Source of the DNA: UBA7672 sp041398245 | GTDB taxonomy: Bacteria; Pseudomonadota; Alphaproteobacteria; Caulobacterales; Hyphomonadaceae | DNA length: 64,000 bases | Direction of reading: 5' to 3' | Assembly (NCBI GenBank): GCA_041398245.1 | Contig: JAWKVC010000006.1 | Coordinates: forward strand, 1 to 64,000 | Shown: positions 36,679 to 45,264 of the stretch, one piece after another | How positions within the stretch are numbered: position 1 is the first letter of the stretch | Layout: each line of letters begins with the position of its first letter | Made by a program: the position numbers and the translations under genes | The notes under the pieces: generated by a model | The model's input: the letters and a program-made list of their open reading frames with translations, nothing else | Told to the model about the DNA's origin: nothing | Databases searched by the model: none

Positions 36679-37386
36679 ATGAGCATCTGGTCACAATTGT
36701 CCTCGCTCGCGCGCCGCGCATTCGAGGACGACGCTGCGCCGGGAACCGAAGTCGGCGCGGCCAACTGCGGACCGGATCCGAACGATATTGAATTCACAGC
36801 GGCTGTTGTTGGTCTTGGCGCCAAGCTCGCCAAGGCCGACGGTCTTGTAACGATCGACGAGGTCGCCGCCTTCTCGCGCGTGTTCCGCACCGCGCCGGGC
36901 GATGAGCCCGCCATGCGCAGGGTTTTTGATATCGCGCGACAGACCGTGCTCGGCTACGAATCCTACGCAAGGCGGATCGGCAAACGATATCGTGATCGTC
37001 CGTGCCTGCTCGAAGGCGTGCTCGACGGCCTGTTCCAGATCGCTGCGTCCGATGGCGCGATCACGGGTGACGAACTCGACTATCTCAAGAGCGTCTCGGA
37101 TCTGTTCGAATTCAACGACGACACCTTTCGCCGCATCAAGGCCGCCCACATGGGGCCGGACGCCGACGATCCCTACCTCGTGCTGGGCGTCGCCCACGAA
37201 GCCACGTTCGAGGAGATCCGCGCCGCCTATCGCCGCCTGATGCGCGAGAACCATCCTGACACCATCACCGGAGCCAAATCCGCCCCGCGCGAATATGAGC
37301 CGGTGGCGCACGAGAAATCGGCGGCGATCACCACCGCCTATGCACGTATCCGTGCGGAGCGCGGTTTTCTCACACGCGCAGATTGA
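36679..37386 (+). CDS. TerB-DnaJ (DjlA-like) co-chaperone
   Basis: 235 residues. Residues about 30-145 form a TerB-like helical domain (LGAKLAKADGLVTIDEVAAFSRVF, then IAASDGAITGDELDYLKSV), and the C-terminal 70 are a J domain with YLVLGVAHEATFEEIRAAYRRLMRENHPD; the HPD triplet stimulates DnaK ATPase. It lacks the N-terminal membrane anchor of E. coli DjlA, so it is probably cytosolic. The stop overlaps the open frame of the next gene, and both may be co-transcribed. Confidence 0.88.
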   Translation: MSIWSQLSSLARRAFEDDAAPGTEVGAANCGPDPNDIEFTAAVVGLGAKLAKADGLVTIDEVAAFSRVFRTAPGDEPAMRRVFDIARQTVLGYESYARRIGKRYRDRPCLLEGVLDGLFQIAASDGAITGDELDYLKSVSDLFEFNDDTFRRIKAAHMGPDADDPYLVLGVAHEATFEEIRAAYRRLMRENHPDTITGAKSAPREYEPVAHEKSAAITTAYARIRAERGFLTRAD

Positions 37387-37433
37387 CTTTCGCCGGTTCG
37401 GGCGCACTTTTCTTCTCAGGAGGCAGCCCCGAC

Positions 37434-37715
37434 ATGACCGAGACGTTTGGCCAGCCCGATATTGGCTCGCGGATCGTTGCCGCATTCCAGCGATTCTTCG
37501 GTTTTCTCGGAAAGGCCGGTTTCGGCGTATTTCTCGTAGCCGCCGCCATCTTCACCCTGTTCGCCGCTACCTTCATCGGCCTGATGCTGGCGATTGCCGC
37601 CGTATTCCTCAGCTTCGCCCGCCCGCGCCGCCGCGCGACCCGTGGGGACGAGGACGGTGCGCCGCAGACGCTTGAAGCGCGCCGCACGGCCGACGGCTGG
37701 GTGATCGAGCTCTAA
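37434..37715 (+). CDS. Small membrane protein with basic tail
   Basis: 93 residues from the ATG at 37434, preceded by AGGAGG ten bases upstream. The TTG 37383 start is less likely. A hydrophobic region of about 35 residues (FLGKAGFGVFLVAAAIFTLFAATFIGLMLAIAAVFLSF) forms one long or two short helices, followed by RPRRRATRG and a polar tail. No family recognised. Lies 47 bases after the DnaJ-like gene, probably in the same transcript. Confidence 0.65.
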   Translation: MTETFGQPDIGSRIVAAFQRFFGFLGKAGFGVFLVAAAIFTLFAATFIGLMLAIAAVFLSFARPRRRATRGDEDGAPQTLEARRTADGWVIEL

Positions 37716-37810
37716 GCGCTGCCTTCCTCCAGACCAGCGCCAAAGCGCCCCCTCGCCAACCGCGCGCGGTTGGCTAACCTGCGCTAACTCCTCCCGATTC
37801 CCGATCGTTC

Positions 37811-38704
37811 ATGAAGCCTGCGGACTTCGCCCTGCTTGTCGCCGTGTGCCTGTTCTGGGCGCTCAACCTTGTCGTCACCCGCTGGACGGTGACGGAGGGC
37901 GGCGTGCCGCCGATCTTTTTCGCTGGCGTTCGCGTCGCCCTGCTGGCGCTTGTCCTGTCGCCCTTCCTGCTGCCCGCGCCGCGCCAGATCGGCATCATGT
38001 TCCTGATCGCCATGGGCATGGCCGGCATTCATTTTGGTCTCCTCTTCCTCGGCCTCGCCACCTCCACGGCAGGCGTCGCCGCCGTGATGGGGCAGCTCGG
38101 CGTGCCCTTCACCACAATCCTCTCCGTCATCTTCCTGGGCGAGCGCGTGGGCGTCTGGCGCACAACCGGCATTGTGCTGGCTTTCGCCGGCGTCATGATC
38201 ATCGTCTTCGATCCCGGCCAGTTCACGCTCACCATCGGCATCATCTACCTGACGGGCGCGGCCTTCGTCGGCGCTGTCTCCAACATCCTGATGAAGCGCA
38301 TCGATCCGATGCCGGCGATGCGCCTGCAGGCCTGGATCGGCCTGTTCTCCATTGCGCCCCTGATGGCCACGTCGTTCCTGATCGAGACCAACCATGCGAT
38401 CGCCTACGCCGCGCTCGACTGGCGGGTCTATCTTGCGAGCGCCTTCGCCGTCGGCGGCGTTTCCATCTTCGCGCACGGCAGCTTCTATCGTCTGATCAAG
38501 CGCTATGAGGTGACGCTCCTGTCCCCGCTTACGCTGATGACGCCGGTGATGGGCGTTGTTCTCGGCGTGGTGCTGCTGGGGGAGGGCGTCACCTGGAACA
38601 TGATCATCGGCGGGGTCATCGCGCTCGCCGGCGTCGCCGTTATTGGCATGCGCCGCAACCGCCGCTTCCCTCAGGCCGCGGTTGGCGACAAGATCGGCCA
38701 ATGA
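37811..38704 (+). CDS. EamA/DMT family transporter
   Basis: 297 residues with ten predicted membrane helices in two EamA repeats (about 5-135 and 150-285). The family motif FWALNLVVTRW opens the first repeat, and GFxG-type loops (MGIVLGVVLLGEGVTWNMIIGG) end the second. Members export amino acids or other small metabolites. The substrate is unknown. Four-base overlap (ATGA) with the amidase gene suggests coupling, perhaps export or recycling linked to cell-wall peptides (inference). Confidence 0.88.
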   Translation: MKPADFALLVAVCLFWALNLVVTRWTVTEGGVPPIFFAGVRVALLALVLSPFLLPAPRQIGIMFLIAMGMAGIHFGLLFLGLATSTAGVAAVMGQLGVPFTTILSVIFLGERVGVWRTTGIVLAFAGVMIIVFDPGQFTLTIGIIYLTGAAFVGAVSNILMKRIDPMPAMRLQAWIGLFSIAPLMATSFLIETNHAIAYAALDWRVYLASAFAVGGVSIFAHGSFYRLIKRYEVTLLSPLTLMTPVMGVVLGVVLLGEGVTWNMIIGGVIALAGVAVIGMRRNRRFPQAAVGDKIGQ

Positions 38705-39453
38705 GTCTGTCCCTGATCGAGGCCCCAAGCCCCAATTTCAACGAGCGGCTTCACCCGCTTGATATGCTGGTCCTGCACTATACCGGCATGCCGGATGGCC
38801 TTTCGGCGCTCGCCCGCATGCGCGAGGACAAGGAGCCGCGCGTCTCCGCCCACTACATGGTGGAGGAAGACGGCCGCATTTTCGCGCTGGTGCCGGAAGA
38901 CAAGCGCGCCTGGCATGCCGGGCGCTCCTCATGGCAGGGCGATGAGGATCTCAACTCCCGCTCGATCGGCATCGAGATCGTCAATCCCGGTCATGAATGG
39001 GGCTATCGTCCGTTTCCGGACGCGCAGATCGCCGCCGTCATCGACCTCTGCCACGGAATTCTCGCGCGCTGGCCGATTCCGCAGAACCGCATAGTCGCGC
39101 ATTCAGATATCGCGCCCGATCGCAAGGAAGACCCCGGTGAACTCTTTCCCTGGAAGCGCCTTTCTGACGCCGGCATCGGTCTGTGGCCGCAACCCGTCCG
39201 CCCCGAACCGTGGATGATGCATGGCGCTGCAACTGGAGATGCAGGTCTCACGGTGAAAAATCATCAGCGCGATCTGGCGACTATCGGCTACGCGCTTGAC
39301 GTCTCCGGCGCCTATGATGACGCGACCGCCGCTGTTGTCCGCGCCTTCCAGCGCCGTTGGCGCCCCGTGCGCGTTACGGGGCAGGGCGACACCGAAACCA
39401 TTGCGCTGGCGCACGAAGTTGCGCGTCTGTCACAGCTTGTGACGGAACCGTAG
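38701..39453 (+). CDS. AmpD-like N-acetylmuramoyl-L-alanine amidase with peptidoglycan-binding domain
   Basis: 250 residues, no signal peptide, so cytoplasmic as expected for AmpD-type recycling of 1,6-anhydro-muropeptides. The amidase-2 domain (about 1-165) has the zinc ligands H26 (VLHYTG), H134 (VAHSD) and D144, with the catalytic Glu in IGIEIVNPG. Residues about 185-245 are a PG_binding_1 domain. The same layout as AmpD plus binding domain occurs in other alphaproteobacteria. Overlaps the EamA transporter gene by four bases. Confidence 0.92.
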   Translation: MSLSLIEAPSPNFNERLHPLDMLVLHYTGMPDGLSALARMREDKEPRVSAHYMVEEDGRIFALVPEDKRAWHAGRSSWQGDEDLNSRSIGIEIVNPGHEWGYRPFPDAQIAAVIDLCHGILARWPIPQNRIVAHSDIAPDRKEDPGELFPWKRLSDAGIGLWPQPVRPEPWMMHGAATGDAGLTVKNHQRDLATIGYALDVSGAYDDATAAVVRAFQRRWRPVRVTGQGDTETIALAHEVARLSQLVTEP

Positions 39454-39524
39454 TGTGACAGAAACGCTAATTCCCCGTTCACCTTTGAGCATGCATGATC
39501 TCAACGGGTGGAACGGAGTCGGCC

Positions 39525-39974
39525 ATGCCTTCCGGAGCCTTGCATCGCACTGTCTACCTCAGCACGGCTGTTGGCGTGCTCCGGGCGGACGAACTTGACC
39601 GGATCTGGCTGCGCGCCAAGGCGACGAATGCAGCGGCTGGCATCACGGGCCTCATGCTCTTCCATCAAGGTGTATTCCTGCAGGTGCTTGAAGGCCCTGC
39701 CGCTGGCGTCGCCAGCCTGATGGAGCGCCTCCGCCGCGACCGGCGTCACGCTGGCATCGTCATCCTCGAGACGGGACCGATTCGCGAGCGCGCGTTTGAC
39801 GGTTCGCCCATGCACTTCGTCGCTGCGCGAAACCTGTCGGCTGGCGAGAAGCAGGCCTTTGCCGACCTGCATCGTGCGGTCACGGCGCGGCCATTCATGA
39901 TCGGTCCGCCCGCTCCGGGCGCTGACAATGGCCTCTCCCGTTTCCTGGCGTCCTTCAGTCCCCGGACGGCTTGA
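39525..39974 (+). CDS. BLUF-domain blue-light photoreceptor
   Basis: 149 residues, essentially a single BLUF domain, from the ATG at 39525 (GGAG before it; an ATG at 39495 is also possible). Tyr11, Asn35 and Gln53 are spaced exactly like Tyr21, Asn45 and Gln63 of AppA, which hydrogen-bond FAD and drive the light reaction. Met96 matches Met106, while the semi-conserved Trp is Ser94. ITGLMLFHQGVFLQVLEG is the family signature. No output domain is attached, so a protein partner is expected. No sensory gene is adjacent. Confidence 0.9.
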   Translation: MPSGALHRTVYLSTAVGVLRADELDRIWLRAKATNAAAGITGLMLFHQGVFLQVLEGPAAGVASLMERLRRDRRHAGIVILETGPIRERAFDGSPMHFVAARNLSAGEKQAFADLHRAVTARPFMIGPPAPGADNGLSRFLASFSPRTA

Positions 39975-39992
39975 GCGTCCCTAGGGGCAGCG

Positions 39993-40019
39993 CTGACACG
40001 CTCCGTCATTTCGTGTCAG
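39993..40019. repeat. Inverted repeat between BLUF gene and membrane-protein pair
   Basis: Perfect arms CTGACACG (39993-40000) and CGTGTCAG (40012-40019) with an 11-base loop. No T run follows, so it may be an attenuator, mRNA-end structure or operator just before the gene at 40033. Confidence 0.5.
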
Positions 40020-40032
40020 TGTCCGCCCCGCA

Positions 40033-40521
40033 ATGAACGACGTCTTCGCCGCCATCGAACAGTCGCCCTTTTCCATCTGGATGAGGGAAGACTTCTACGC
40101 CTATTTCATCGCCCTGATCTTCCACTCGATCGGCATGGCGCTTCTGATCGGCGGGGGCGTGGTTATCTCCCTGCGCGTGATGGGCCTTGCCTCGCAGGCG
40201 AGGCTCGAACGCTTCGCAGGGTTCTTTCCTGCCATGTGGGCAGGGGCAGGGCTTGCTGTCGTCTCGGGCCTGGCGCTGCTTGCCGCCTATCCCGCAAAGG
40301 CGCTCACCAATCCCGTGTTCGGCTTCAAGTTTGCGTCGCTGATCGCCGCAAGCCTCATCGTGCGGTGGATGGCGCGCCGCTTCTTCCCGATGGAGGCCGC
40401 GGGCGAACCGCTGCCGCCATGGTCGCGCTGGCTTGGCGCGCTGACGCTTGTCCTCTGGCTTGGCGGCGTCGTCTTCGGCAAGCTGCTGCTTCACACCGCC
40501 ACAGTTCTGATGGTGTCGTGA
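40033..40521 (+). CDS. Multi-pass membrane protein (DUF6644-like), first of a pair
   Basis: 162 residues with an N-terminal FSIWMREDFYAYFIALIFHSIGMALLIGGG and four to five hydrophobic helices; a His and Arg in the first helix pair (IFHSIGMALL) recall families of heme-binding or quinone-linked membrane anchors, but no more can be claimed. The stop and the next start share TGATG. This gene and its neighbour resemble each other in length and topology, perhaps two halves of a heterodimer. Confidence 0.65.
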   Translation: MNDVFAAIEQSPFSIWMREDFYAYFIALIFHSIGMALLIGGGVVISLRVMGLASQARLERFAGFFPAMWAGAGLAVVSGLALLAAYPAKALTNPVFGFKFASLIAASLIVRWMARRFFPMEAAGEPLPPWSRWLGALTLVLWLGGVVFGKLLLHTATVLMVS

Positions 40522-41051
40522 TGGATCCGATCTTCAACCCTGACGCCATCGAACAGTGGGCGAAGGATGTTGGCATCTTCGGCGTGATGAACTCGCAATG
40601 GGGCTGGCCCATTGCGGAAATCATCCACTTCTTCGGCATTTGCTTCCTGATCGGAACGGTCGGCATGTTCGATCTGCGCATGATGGGTCTGGCCCGCGGC
40701 GTCAGCATGAAAGCGCTGCATCGCCTCGTGCCGTTCGGGGTCGCGGGCTATCTCCTCTGCGCAACCACCGGCTTCATGTTCATCGTCAGCGCACCCGGCC
40801 AGTATCTCTATAATCCCGCCATCCAGACCAAGCTCTCCCTCATGGCGCTCGCCGGGATCAACATGGCGGTATTCTATCTGACGACGTCGCGGGCCATCAG
40901 CGCGCTTGAGCCCGAGGAACCGGCGCCCATGCGCGCGCGCCTCATCGGCTTCATTTCGCTGGCCTGCTGGCTTGGCGTCATCACGGCGGGCAGGCTGGTT
41001 ACCTTCTATCGCCCGCCGGAATTCTGGTGCCTCTGGTGCGCGCCCGCCTAA
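40521..41051 (+). CDS. Multi-pass membrane protein, second of a pair
   Basis: 176 residues starting at the ATG that overlaps the stop of the preceding gene. It has the same layout: a charged N-terminal helix, WPIAEIIHFFGICFLIGTVGMFDLRMMGL with His in the first hydrophobic segment, and four later helices. The parallel His positions in both proteins suggest a common ancestor. Function unknown. Its last bases overlap the stop of the convergent 56-residue gene. Confidence 0.68.
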   Translation: MDPIFNPDAIEQWAKDVGIFGVMNSQWGWPIAEIIHFFGICFLIGTVGMFDLRMMGLARGVSMKALHRLVPFGVAGYLLCATTGFMFIVSAPGQYLYNPAIQTKLSLMALAGINMAVFYLTTSRAISALEPEEPAPMRARLIGFISLACWLGVITAGRLVTFYRPPEFWCLWCAPA

Positions 41052-41218
41052 CCGGGTCGCTTTGCTTCCAGCGCCGCAATTTCCTTGTCCAGATCGCCAA
41101 TGCGCTTGCGCAGCACCGGCACGGACGCCGCATCGCCCGTGCCCTCGGCCAGGCTCAGCTCCTGAACCAGCCGCGACCGGTCACGGCGGAGTTTGCGAAT
41201 GGGGGACTGCTTTGACAT
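41048..41218 (-). CDS. 56-residue coiled-coil protein
   Basis: A short frame, MSKQSPIRKLRRDRSRLVQE at its start and RKRIGDLDKEIAALEAKRPG at its end, heavily charged and heptad-like, as in small coiled-coil proteins. It is closed by TAG, and the initiator is the ATG at 41218. The reading has the codon bias of its neighbours. Function unknown, but the Lys/Arg/Glu makeup suggests nucleic acid or protein binding. Confidence 0.62.
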   Translation of the reverse strand: MSKQSPIRKLRRDRSRLVQELSLAEGTGDAASVPVLRKRIGDLDKEIAALEAKRPG

Positions 41219-41296
41219 GGCGCCTGCATATCAAAGCTCACAGCCGTCTCACAGAGGCCAGCGCAACAATCGCAAATCGCCGGATTGGCGCCTCTG

Positions 41297-43009
41297 CTAC
41301 CAGCCGCCGCCGCCGCCCCCTCCGCCGCCGCCGCCCGAGAAGCCGCCACCGCCTCCGCCCGAAGAGCTTGAGCTTTGGGGCAGGGCGCTGGAGACGCCGG
41401 TCGCCATGCTGGCCACAAGCGCGCTGTTGAGGCTTGAAAGGGAACGTCCGCCGCTGGAAGAGAAACGCGTCCAGCCCGGGTTGTAGCTTTCAGCCTCCTT
41501 TGGAAGCAGCCGCTCGAAATGGCGCGTCCATGGCCGCTCGACGCCGAGCGCGACGGCATAGGGCAGGAAAGTCTCGTACCGTTCCTTGGTCATTGGCGGC
41601 GGCGCTTTGCCGCCAACCTCAACCGCATTGAGCTGCAGTTTCTCGGCCGTCTCCATGTAAAGCCGGAAGCCCTCGATCTCGGTGCGCACTTGTTGCCCTT
41701 TGGGCGTCGGCGCGGGCATCAGGTAGAGGAACAGCAGGTTGAGCCCTGCCAGCGCCAGCACGGCTGCGGTGTGCCAGACAGTCCATACCGTCGCCAGCTT
41801 TATGGCGGCGACCATGCCTATCGCGGTCAGTACGAGACCGGCCACCGTATAGACCGCATTCCACCGGAAATACGCGGCGCCATATTTGTTGGACAGCGCC
41901 TTGCGGAAGGTGGTGTAGGCTGCTGTGAAGCTGGAATCGTATCTGGCGCCGATCGACTTGTGAGTCTGGCCGCCGAAAATCCCTCGCTCAAGCGCTGTGT
42001 CCTCGGTCATCAGGCCCGTCGCAGCGCCCTTGTCCGGCGTCCAGGTGAGGTCAGTGACCTTCTTGTCCGACGCATCGATCGAGATGCGCCCTTTCACGGC
42101 GAGATTCATCAGCGTCGCGATCAGCGCCTGATGCTGCCGCAGCCCGCGATAGTAGATGTGATGCGCAGCCGCCGGAGAATAGCCCTTGGGAGGTTCATAA
42201 CGCGGGAACACCGGCCCCTTGGGCGGATCGCGCCCGACACGGTCGAAGCTCCGCAGGAAGAACCAGAACAGCACAAGAAACGATCCGCCGAGAATCGTAA
42301 GCGAGCCATTGCGTTGCCACCAGAGCCAGGCTTCATCCGCAGCGGATGGCGGATCGATCAGCCCCTTGGCGATGCGGACCGATACGGTGAGGCCTTCGCG
42401 CGCTTGCAGCTCACGCGTTGTCTCGAACACAAGCGCTTCGCCCTGTCTGGAATAGGCGTAATCCGTTCCCGGGCTGCCGAGATATCCGGTGAAAGCGTCA
42501 ACCCCGAGCACATCCGCGTCGGGCGACAGGACCACGCTGGCTTCGGCCGACCGGATCGGAAAGAGCCAGAAATTGCCGGTTGCGTTCCAGTAGATTTCGT
42601 CATGGTCGTCGAAATACCGCACCTGATTCCGCACGCGATAGCGAATCTCGTAGGTGTACGGGCCGGGATCAAGGAACACGTCCTCACTCCCGATGCGGAT
42701 GCGAAAGGCGTTGCCGTCGGTCTCGGTCTCGTAGGGCTCGCGCTGGCCGTCGCGCAAGACCTCGATCACGTCGTAGGTATAGGGAAGCCTGGCGCTGTCG
42801 CTCTCGAAGTAGCGGGGCAGGTCTCGGAAGATGCCGCGCCGGATCGAGGCGCCTTCAGCCTCGACGGCAATCCGTTCGGTGACGACGATGTCTGCATTCG
42901 TCTCGACCGCAATCGTGACATCGAAGCGCGTGATCGCTTCTTCAGCGATGGCGGGCTGAATGGAAAGAAAACCAAGCAGCGCCAGAAGGAAGATGCGCAG
43001 CCGTATCAT
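41297..43009 (-). CDS. DUF2207 domain membrane protein
   Basis: 570 residues. Signal peptide 1-22, a large extracytoplasmic DUF2207 domain (about 25-245: ITRFDVTIAVETNADIVVTERIAVEAEG, then YRVRNQVRYFDDHDEIYWNATG), two membrane-spanning regions (about 255 and 385-440) and a cytoplasmic domain, ending in Ser-rich and nearly pure Gly residues, a typical tail in this family. The function is unsettled. Its first bases overlap the end of lemA, the usual partner of DUF2207 genes. Confidence 0.9.
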   Translation of the reverse strand: MIRLRIFLLALLGFLSIQPAIAEEAITRFDVTIAVETNADIVVTERIAVEAEGASIRRGIFRDLPRYFESDSARLPYTYDVIEVLRDGQREPYETETDGNAFRIRIGSEDVFLDPGPYTYEIRYRVRNQVRYFDDHDEIYWNATGNFWLFPIRSAEASVVLSPDADVLGVDAFTGYLGSPGTDYAYSRQGEALVFETTRELQAREGLTVSVRIAKGLIDPPSAADEAWLWWQRNGSLTILGGSFLVLFWFFLRSFDRVGRDPPKGPVFPRYEPPKGYSPAAAHHIYYRGLRQHQALIATLMNLAVKGRISIDASDKKVTDLTWTPDKGAATGLMTEDTALERGIFGGQTHKSIGARYDSSFTAAYTTFRKALSNKYGAAYFRWNAVYTVAGLVLTAIGMVAAIKLATVWTVWHTAAVLALAGLNLLFLYLMPAPTPKGQQVRTEIEGFRLYMETAEKLQLNAVEVGGKAPPPMTKERYETFLPYAVALGVERPWTRHFERLLPKEAESYNPGWTRFSSSGGRSLSSLNSALVASMATGVSSALPQSSSSSGGGGGGFSGGGGGGGGGGGW

Positions 43010-43566
43010 GTCGACGCCAACTTCACCTGAGGCAGCACACGCTCCACCGGTTCGATCTCGAAATAGGGACGCGTCGAGAAGCCCGCCACACCCGCGACCA
43101 GGCTTGCCGGAAAGGTCTGCACCAGCGTGTTCAGTTCGCGAACGGCACCGTTGTAGAAGCGCCGCGACATCTCGATCTGGTTCTCGGTCTCAACCAGCTC
43201 CTTCTGCAGCGCCGCGAAACTCTCATTGGCCTTGAGATCGGGATAGGCTTCGGCCAGCGCGATCAGCCGCGCGACAGGCTTCGACAGCTCGCTTTCGGCC
43301 GCGCCCCGCCGCTCGGGGTCCTCGCCTGCGTCTTCGGTCAGCGCGCGTTTCTCGGTCACCTCTTCCAGCGTCTCGCGCTCATGGCTGGCATAACCGCCAA
43401 CGATCTCGACAAGGCGCGGGACAAGATCCGACCGGCGTTTGAGCTGCACGTCGATATCGGCCCAGCCATTATTGACCATCTGCCACCGGCCGACGAGCAC
43501 GTTGTAAAGCCAGATAATGGCCGCCGCGACAAGCACGGCCACGCCGATGAGGATGTAATAGAGCAT
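43006..43566 (-). CDS. lemA: LemA family protein
   Basis: 186 residues from the ATG at 43566. One N-terminal membrane helix (about 2-24), then the LemA helical bundle with YNVLVGRWQMVNNGWADIDVQLKRRSDLVPRLVEIV and VETENQIEMSRRFYNGAVRELN, the family hallmarks. The longer frame to 43893 is spurious. Stop overlaps the DUF2207 start (ATGA), a coupling repeated in many bacteria. Probably works with the DUF2207 partner in the envelope. The exact role is unknown. Confidence 0.93.
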   Translation of the reverse strand: MLYYILIGVAVLVAAAIIWLYNVLVGRWQMVNNGWADIDVQLKRRSDLVPRLVEIVGGYASHERETLEEVTEKRALTEDAGEDPERRGAAESELSKPVARLIALAEAYPDLKANESFAALQKELVETENQIEMSRRFYNGAVRELNTLVQTFPASLVAGVAGFSTRPYFEIEPVERVLPQVKLAST

Positions 43567-43765
43567 CGCAGATTCCGCCTCCGCCCGCCGGACCTTGCCG
43601 CGATATCGCTGCGAACGGAAGACCATGGCCATCGCACGTTGCGTAAGCCGCCATCGCTGGGCTGCGGCGTGCCCTATTCGGAAGGCAAGCGTGCTGACGC
43701 CGGATGTCAGCAGGCTGATCGCCGGCCGCTTGCGCAAGTCCGGCCGCGGTGAAAGCCTCCGTTCC

Positions 43766-44422
43766 ATGTCGCCTGCCGCCACACTCAACGTCACTGACCC
43801 GAAGCAGCTTGCGCGCGCCGTGAAGGCGCTTGCGAAGTCCTGCGACGTGATCGGTGCGGCGCACGAGCGGGTCGGCGTGCCCGAATGGCGCACGCGGCCC
43901 GCTGGCTATGCCGGCCTCGCGCGCATCATCGCCTACCAGCAGCTCTCGACGAAGGCCGCCGGCACGATCTGGGGCAGGGTGGAGATGCAGCTAGGAAAGA
44001 TCACGCCTGCCGCCGTGCTGGCTGCCGACATCGACGGCCTGCGCGCCTGCGGCCTGTCGCGGCCCAAGATCGCGCATATCCGCTCCATCGCCGAGGCGGT
44101 CGAGTCCGGCGCGCTTAATCTCCGCCGCGTGGCCCGCGCCAGTGATGCCGACGCCCAGGCCGAGCTTGTCGCCGTGAAAGGCATCGGCCCGTGGACGGCG
44201 GATGTCTATCTGATGTTCTGCCTCGGCCGCTGGGATGTCTTTCCGCATGCCGACATCGGCCTTTCCGAGGCCTACCGGATGATCACCGGCCAGCGGAAAC
44301 GTCATCCGCCTATGAAATTCCTGAAAACAGGAGAGCGCTGGCGGCCCTACAGGGGCGTCGCCGCCCATATGCTGTGGTCCTATATCAACGCCGTCCGCGA
44401 GGAACAGCGCGGTGGAGCGTGA
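43766..44422 (+). CDS. DNA-3-methyladenine glycosylase 2 (AlkA-like, HhH-GPD)
   Basis: 218 residues from the ATG at 43766. Excises alkylated bases as the first step of base-excision repair. The helix-hairpin-helix is VKGIGPWTADVYLMF, followed by the catalytic Asp in FPHADIGL. The N-terminal beta domain of E. coli AlkA is missing, as in the shorter alkA/MAG subgroup. Divergent from lemA and followed by the HNH nuclease gene 190 bases on. Confidence 0.9.
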   Translation: MSPAATLNVTDPKQLARAVKALAKSCDVIGAAHERVGVPEWRTRPAGYAGLARIIAYQQLSTKAAGTIWGRVEMQLGKITPAAVLAADIDGLRACGLSRPKIAHIRSIAEAVESGALNLRRVARASDADAQAELVAVKGIGPWTADVYLMFCLGRWDVFPHADIGLSEAYRMITGQRKRHPPMKFLKTGERWRPYRGVAAHMLWSYINAVREEQRGGA

Positions 44423-44611
44423 CCTCCGCGCCTCTCCGGCCCGATGGTTTGCGAGGGGTTAACAGAAGATGACTGGACATGTAGCCGCCCTGTCACGATG
44501 TTATGCGAGAGAATCGCTCACCCCGGCTGCTGGAGCCATGTGGCGCAGCTGGGGAACCTGACGGTCCCTGGCGGGTGGCGCTGCCTGATCGTCATAGACG
44601 ACGGGTACCTG

Positions 44612-45175
44612 ATGACCCAGGTAGTTACACATGCGCCGAACGGGTGGCCTGCCCTCGTTCTCAATGCCGATTTCCGTCCGCTGTCCTACTATCCGCTCTC
44701 GCTGTGGCCGTGGCAGGAGGTGGTGAAGTCTGTCTTCCTCGAACGCGTCGATGTGGTCGCGGAATACGACGAGTATGTCCGCTCGCCTTCGCTGACGATG
44801 CGGCTGCCGTCGGTCATCGCCCTGCGTGAATTCGTGAAACAGGATCGCCAGCCGGCGTTCACGCGCTTCAACGTCTTCCTGCGCGATGGCTTCAAGTGCG
44901 TCTATTGCGGTTCGCCAGAGGACCTGACGTTTGACCACCTGGTTCCTCGCTCCAAGGGCGGGCGCACCAGCTGGGACAACATCGTGGCGGCCTGCAGCCC
45001 CTGCAATCTGCGCAAGGGCGGACGCATGGCGCACGAGATCGGCATGCATCCCTCGCACCGGCCGCACCGGCCCACCACGTTCCAGCTGCAGGAGCAGGGG
45101 CGCAAATTCCCGCCCAACCACCTGCACGAAACCTGGCTCGACTATCTCTACTGGGATGTCGAACTGGAGACCTAG
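44612..45175 (+). CDS. HNH endonuclease
   Basis: 187 residues from the ATG at 44612 (the frame from 44444 has no supporting site). Contains a zinc-ribbon HNH: C-V-Y-C-G, then F-D-H-L-V-P-R-S-K-G-G, N-I-V-A-A-C and C-N-L-R-K. The conserved N-terminal LNADFRPLSYYPLSLWPWQEVVKSVFLERVDVV defines the widespread, free-standing bacterial type, often found near housekeeping genes and not part of a mobile element. Its biological target is unknown. Confidence 0.88.
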   Translation: MTQVVTHAPNGWPALVLNADFRPLSYYPLSLWPWQEVVKSVFLERVDVVAEYDEYVRSPSLTMRLPSVIALREFVKQDRQPAFTRFNVFLRDGFKCVYCGSPEDLTFDHLVPRSKGGRTSWDNIVAACSPCNLRKGGRMAHEIGMHPSHRPHRPTTFQLQEQGRKFPPNHLHETWLDYLYWDVELET

Positions 45176-45264
45176 GCACTCCGGCCCGGGCAAACTTGCC
45201 GTCTCCGCTCCAGCAGTCTAAACAGACTGCAAACTGCTCCCACATAAGCAGACAGGAGGAGACC

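Noticed and set aside
41297..41345. Long run of GGC/GCC-type triplets as a repeat element
   Set aside because: It encodes the glycine-rich C-terminal tail normal for DUF2207 proteins.
41519..43030. 503-codon plus-strand frame opposite the DUF2207 gene
   Set aside because: Typical antisense open frame of a high-GC gene. The DUF2207 domains and the overlap with lemA are strong.
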